From an uncultured Clostridia bacterium (GTDB lineage: Bacteria > Bacillota > Clostridia > Christensenellales > Borkfalkiaceae): a stretch of 64,000 nt of DNA. The notes under the pieces were generated by a model. That model did not search any database. It was not told where the DNA came from and worked only from the letters and a program-made list of their open reading frames with translations. Made by a program: the position numbers and the translations under genes. Shown piece by piece: positions 58,703-64,000 of this stretch; position 1 is the stretch's first letter, and each line of letters begins with the position of its first letter. The stretch covers positions 78,445 to 142,444 of the forward strand of contig CANQWN010000004.1 of the NCBI GenBank assembly GCA_947627575.1. The letters are read 5' to 3'.

Positions 58703-58837
58703 GCACGGTATCTCCCGGTTACCACACCCTACAACATTTAATATACTTTTTGGATAAAGAATTAATGCGAAAAGAGATACACAATGCCATATTGTGCAAT
58801 TCTTCCAAAAAATATTCGGTTGTAGAATGTGGTAACT
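58672..58837 (-). ncRNA. Candidate structured RNA (independent sRNA or structured 5' leader) upstream of the LRR lipoprotein gene
   Basis: 18-bp inverted repeat 58718-58735/58819-58836, nested 12-, 6- and 7-bp stems, intrinsic terminator 58672-58702, promoter immediately upstream. Confidence 0.65.
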
Positions 58838-58840
58838 CAA

Positions 58841-58869
58841 ATATAACACGGCAAGTGCGGGTTTGTCAA
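58841..58869 (-). promoter_or_regulatory. Consensus sigma-A promoter of the candidate structured RNA
   Basis: Minus strand TTGACA (58869-58864), 17-nt spacer, TTATAT (58846-58841). Confidence 0.75.
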
Positions 58870-58942
58870 GAAAATGCGCTTCTCTGCATATAAACCGTAA
58901 ATTTTACATCTGCGCATATACGCGTATATGCAGGCGGTTTTT

Positions 58943-59599
58943 TCAGCCCCGTCCGTCGTGCGTGGCTATTATTTTCCCCTGTTCGCCGTCTACAAGAAAG
59001 GCTTTCACCGCGCCCTGTCTGTCGCATACGCCCACATAGTAGTAGCACCCCTCGTCGTATAGCAATCTTATAAAAATTTCCCCGAGGAATACGTCCCCGT
59101 CGCAAAGCCGCTTAAAATAATCTGCGTTCTTTTCTATTACGCAGTCAAGCGCGCGCTCGCAACCGATAACCCCCTCGTAAAGCACGCTTTCAGTTTGGTA
59201 AACATTCTTCGTCCCGTCCGCGGTAATCGTCACGTCGCACTTGCCGTCCGCGTTCCATTCGCAAAAGTCAAGGGTATAGTTGTTTTCCACGGCGCTGTAA
59301 TTCATTTCCCCGTAATTTCCGCAAAATTCAACTTCAACAAGTTCGTAAGTCTGCGGAAGGGTTACGCATATCTCGCCCGTAAATTCCACTTTGCCCTTTA
59401 TGCCGTCCGCGCAGAAAGGCGCCTCGCGCATATACAGGTTTATCTTAATATCCACGTTGTCGTCGCCGTACGCGTATGTATCGTATCTCTTTTCCGAAAC
59501 GTAATCGCCGTAATTCACGCTCTTTTTGCACCCGCCCGCAAACGTAGCCGCGGCGACGGCGGCGGAGCATAAAAGCGCGGCAAAAACAAACTTTCTCAT
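58943..59599 (-). CDS. Putative lipoprotein of unknown function
   Basis: MRKFVFAALLCSAAVAAATFAGGCKKS lipobox; no recognised domain. Confidence 0.7.
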   Translation of the reverse strand: MRKFVFAALLCSAAVAAATFAGGCKKSVNYGDYVSEKRYDTYAYGDDNVDIKINLYMREAPFCADGIKGKVEFTGEICVTLPQTYELVEVEFCGNYGEMNYSAVENNYTLDFCEWNADGKCDVTITADGTKNVYQTESVLYEGVIGCERALDCVIEKNADYFKRLCDGDVFLGEIFIRLLYDEGCYYYVGVCDRQGAVKAFLVDGEQGKIIATHDGRG

Positions 59600-59695
59600 A
59601 CTTTCAATATATTTGATTTTTTCGTCATTATGAATAATAATTTGAATTTTAAACAGTTGCTTTTTCAAAGTCTTTATGATAAAATAAATAAAATT

Positions 59696-61832
<2,137 letters not shown>

Positions 61833-61900
61833 TAATCAAAGGCGTAAGCTATGCTTGCGCCTGTTAATTTTGCACAAATAACATCTACAAGGAATATAAA

Positions 61901-63433
61901 ATGCAACATCAGAAAGTTCTCGTTCTCGATTTCGGCGGACAGTATAATCAGCTTATAGCGCGCAGGGTGCGCGAACTCGGCGTTTTCTGCGATTTGATGC
62001 CCTCCGAAATGTCCCTTGAAAAGATTAAGGAATACAACCCGATAGGCATAATTTTTACGGGCGGCCCCAACAGCGTTTACGAAGAGGGAAGCCCCAAAAT
62101 TCCCGCGGAAATATTCTCTCTCGGCGTTCCCGTTTTGGGTATATGCTACGGTTGCCAGCTTACGGCGCACCTGCTCGGCGGCGTAGTCAGCCGCGCGTCC
62201 ACGTCGGAATACGGCAAAGCGGAGGTGGAATATTTCCCCTCGCCGCTTACCGACGGTATGCCTGCCCGCGCCGTCTGCTGGATGAGCCATACGGACAGGA
62301 TAACCCGCCTGCCTTCGGGTTTCAGAAAGATAGCTTCAAGCGAAAATTGCCCGTACGCGGCATTCGGCGACGAAAGCCGCAAAATTTACGGCGTTCAGTT
62401 CCACCCGGAAGTTAATCACACCTTCAAAGGCACGCAAATTCTCAAAAATTTCCTCTACAACGTCTGCGGGGCGGTGGGCGACTGGACGATGTCCAACTTC
62501 GTCGCAAACAAGGTTGCCGAACTGAAAGAAAAGATAGGCGATAAAAAGGTGCTTTGCGCAATGTCCGGCGGCGTGGATTCGGCGGTTGCCGCCACGCTTA
62601 TACACAAAGCCGTAGGCGACAACCTCACCTGCGTTTTCGTCGATCACGGACTTTTGAGAAAGTATGAGGCAGACGAAGTTATGTCGGTTTTTGCCGACGG
62701 GCTTAAAATGAATTTGATAAAATCCGACGTCGGCGAAATTTTCCTTAAAAAATTAAAGGGGGTAACCGACCCGGAGACAAAGCGCAAGATAATAGGCGAG
62801 GAATTTATCCGCGCTTTTGAAGTGGAAGCGAAGAAGATAGGCAAAGTGGATTTCCTCGTTCAGGGCACCATATATCCCGACGTAATCGAAAGCGGCAAGG
62901 GCAAAAGCGCCGTGATAAAAAGCCACCACAACGTCGGCGGATTGCCATCCGTGGTAGATTTCAAGGAAATTATCGAACCTTTGCGCGATCTTTTCAAGGA
63001 CGAAGTGCGTAAAGTAGGCTTTGAACTCGGGCTTCCCAAATCGGTGGTAATGCGCCAGCCTTTCCCCGGTCCGGGGCTTGCGATAAGGATAATGGGCGAA
63101 GTTACCGAGGAAAAGCTGGAAACCTTGCGCGACAGCGATTATATATTGCGCGACGAGATAGCAAAGGCGGGGCTGGACGACAAAATCTGGCAGTATTTCA
63201 CCGTCATTACGGATAGCAAAACCGTGGGCGTGCAGGGCGATTTCAGGACGTATGAAAACGTGATAGCCATCCGCGCCGTAACTTCCGTCGACGCAATGAC
63301 GGCGGATTGGGCGAGGATTCCTTACGACGTGCTTGAAACTATTTCCAACAGGATAGTAAACGAAGTTAAGCACGCAAACAGAATAGTGTACGACATAACT
63401 TCAAAACCTCCCGCAACAATCGAGTGGGAATAA
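61901..63433 (+). CDS. guaA: GMP synthase (glutamine-hydrolysing) GuaA
   Basis: [45 protein letters not shown]-terminal KPPATIEWE. Confidence 0.97.
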   Translation: MQHQKVLVLDFGGQYNQLIARRVRELGVFCDLMPSEMSLEKIKEYNPIGIIFTGGPNSVYEEGSPKIPAEIFSLGVPVLGICYGCQLTAHLLGGVVSRASTSEYGKAEVEYFPSPLTDGMPARAVCWMSHTDRITRLPSGFRKIASSENCPYAAFGDESRKIYGVQFHPEVNHTFKGTQILKNFLYNVCGAVGDWTMSNFVANKVAELKEKIGDKKVLCAMSGGVDSAVAATLIHKAVGDNLTCVFVDHGLLRKYEADEVMSVFADGLKMNLIKSDVGEIFLKKLKGVTDPETKRKIIGEEFIRAFEVEAKKIGKVDFLVQGTIYPDVIESGKGKSAVIKSHHNVGGLPSVVDFKEIIEPLRDLFKDEVRKVGFELGLPKSVVMRQPFPGPGLAIRIMGEVTEEKLETLRDSDYILRDEIAKAGLDDKIWQYFTVITDSKTVGVQGDFRTYENVIAIRAVTSVDAMTADWARIPYDVLETISNRIVNEVKHANRIVYDITSKPPATIEWE

Positions 63434-63448
63434 TAAGCGCGTAACGCC

Positions 63449-63480
63449 GCCTTCCGCACACAGGTTAGGCGGCGTTTTTA
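63449..63480 (+). terminator. Intrinsic terminator after guaA
   Basis: ACGCCGCC...GGCGGCGT followed by TTTTTAATTTTT. Confidence 0.8.
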
Positions 63481-63564
63481 ATTTTTCATAAACCCGAAAA
63501 AGCGTAAATTTTCGTTTACCGCAAATTATGCGGCTTTAATTTTTCGGCTTGCCGCACAAAATAT

Positions 63565-63593
63565 TTGACTGTAAAATCAAATCCTTATATAAT
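63565..63593 (+). promoter_or_regulatory. Sigma-A promoter of tRNA-Pro
   Basis: TTGACT (63565-63570), 17-nt spacer, TATAAT (63588-63593). Confidence 0.85.
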
Positions 63594-63607
63594 AATAAAG
63601 CAAACGG

Positions 63608-63683
63608 CGAGGCGTAGCGCAGTTGGTAGCGCGTATGGTTCGGGACCATAAGGTCGTGGGTTCAAATCCCGTCGCCTCGACCA
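63608..63683 (+). tRNA. tRNA-Pro (anticodon CGG), CCA encoded
   Basis: Cloverleaf: CGAGGCG/CGCCTCG acceptor, anticodon arm TATGG-TTCGGGA-CCATA, TTCAAAT T-loop, ACCA end. Confidence 0.95.
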
Positions 63684-63687
63684 AAAA

Positions 63688-63723
63688 GCCGCCCGCACGG
63701 ATTTTTCCGTGCGGGCGGCTTTT
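63688..63723 (+). terminator. Terminator of tRNA-Pro
   Basis: 13-bp perfect stem GCCGCCCGCACGG-attttt-CCGTGCGGGCGGC + TTTT. Confidence 0.9.
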
Positions 63724-63772
63724 AAGTTAAAGCGGTAAGGTTTTAAACAGCGGCTTAACGCCCCGCCGCCAT
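63696..63772. repeat. 77-bp direct repeat, copy 1
   Basis: cacggatttttccgtgcgggcggcttttaagttaaagcggtaaggttttaaacagcggcttaacgccccgccgccat, identical to 63924-64000. Confidence 0.95.
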
Positions 63773-63923
63773 ACGCGCTAACGCAATAGGGCTCCCGAAA
63801 ATCACAGCGAAGCGAGATTTTTGGGAAAAGGAGCCGCAACGGAACAAAAAAGCCCTTGCCGTTGCGGGAAGGGCTGAAAGCGAAGTTTGCGGCGACGCGG
63901 TTCGGGACCATAAGGAAGTTTTA

Positions 63924-64000
63924 CACGGATTTTTCCGTGCGGGCGGCTTTTAAGTTAAAGCGGTAAGGTTTTAAACAGCGGCTTAACGCCCCGCCGCCAT
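63924..64000. repeat. 77-bp direct repeat, copy 2 (may continue past the window end)
   Basis: Identical to 63696-63772 by eye; reaches the last base of the window. Confidence 0.95.

Noticed and set aside
58718-58836. 6S RNA or T-box interpretation of the structured region
   Set aside because: Rod-like structure and size loosely recall 6S RNA, but no large symmetric central bubble is evident; AGGGUGUGGUAACCG only vaguely resembles the T-box motif and the downstream gene is not amino-acid related. Kept as unclassified.
58718-58836. MITE/IS remnant
   Set aside because: Inverted repeats would fit, but no target-site duplication is visible and the promoter +1 coincides with the repeat start. Not excluded, just less favoured.
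61833-61900. Attenuator/riboswitch between guaB and guaA (AGGCGTAAGC...GCTTGCGCCT)
   Set aside because: Simple intercistronic hairpin without U-tract or purine-riboswitch core; not supported as a regulatory RNA.
63585-63911. Minus-strand ORF containing RRRDLNPRPYGPEPYALPTALR
   Set aside because: It is antisense to tRNA-Pro; this peptide is a classic spurious translation of tRNA sequence, so not called as a gene.

Overview
The window looks like chromosomal, mostly housekeeping DNA from a spore-forming, probably uncultured member of the Clostridia (inferred from SpoIIID, YlmC/YmxH-type, DUF421/DUF4363 and clostridial-style operons). Recognisable blocks: an ECF-transporter module (fused EcfA-EcfA, EcfT) with truA; mnmE; LysR; holA; cdaA; DUF1015; aspartate kinase; comEC; a HelD-like helicase; a 1867-aa DUF4011/SF1-helicase/nuclease/DUF3320 protein; rqcH; tig-clpP-clpX-lon-engB; spoIIID; a BadF-type activase plus 2-hydroxyacyl-CoA-dehydratase-like pair; transketolase; phosphohexomutase; proS; ferritin; a THF-riboswitch-controlled folC-folE-folP-folBK operon; ppx/gppA-maf-mreB-like-lepA-MGMT-like-hemW; a BspA-type LRR lipoprotein; guaB-guaA; and tRNA-Pro(CGG). 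No CRISPR array, IS element, prophage or rRNA was seen. Most interesting signals: (1) a ~165-nt unannotated structured RNA upstream of the LRR lipoprotein gene, with its own consensus promoter, an 18-bp terminal stem starting at the predicted +1, an intrinsic terminator, and a loop complementary to the downstream Shine-Dalgarno region; (2) a 35-codon micro-ORF directly after cdaA that looks like CdaR/YbbR reduced to its transmembrane segment; (3) a tetrahydrofolate riboswitch with a readable mutually exclusive expression platform; (4) a decayed partial duplication next to tRNA-Pro; (5) a large solitary helicase-nuclease with apparently altered catalytic positions; (6) a ComEC whose C-terminal domain has lost the metallo-beta-lactamase motifs. 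All calls come from reading the sequence; no database search or folding program was run.
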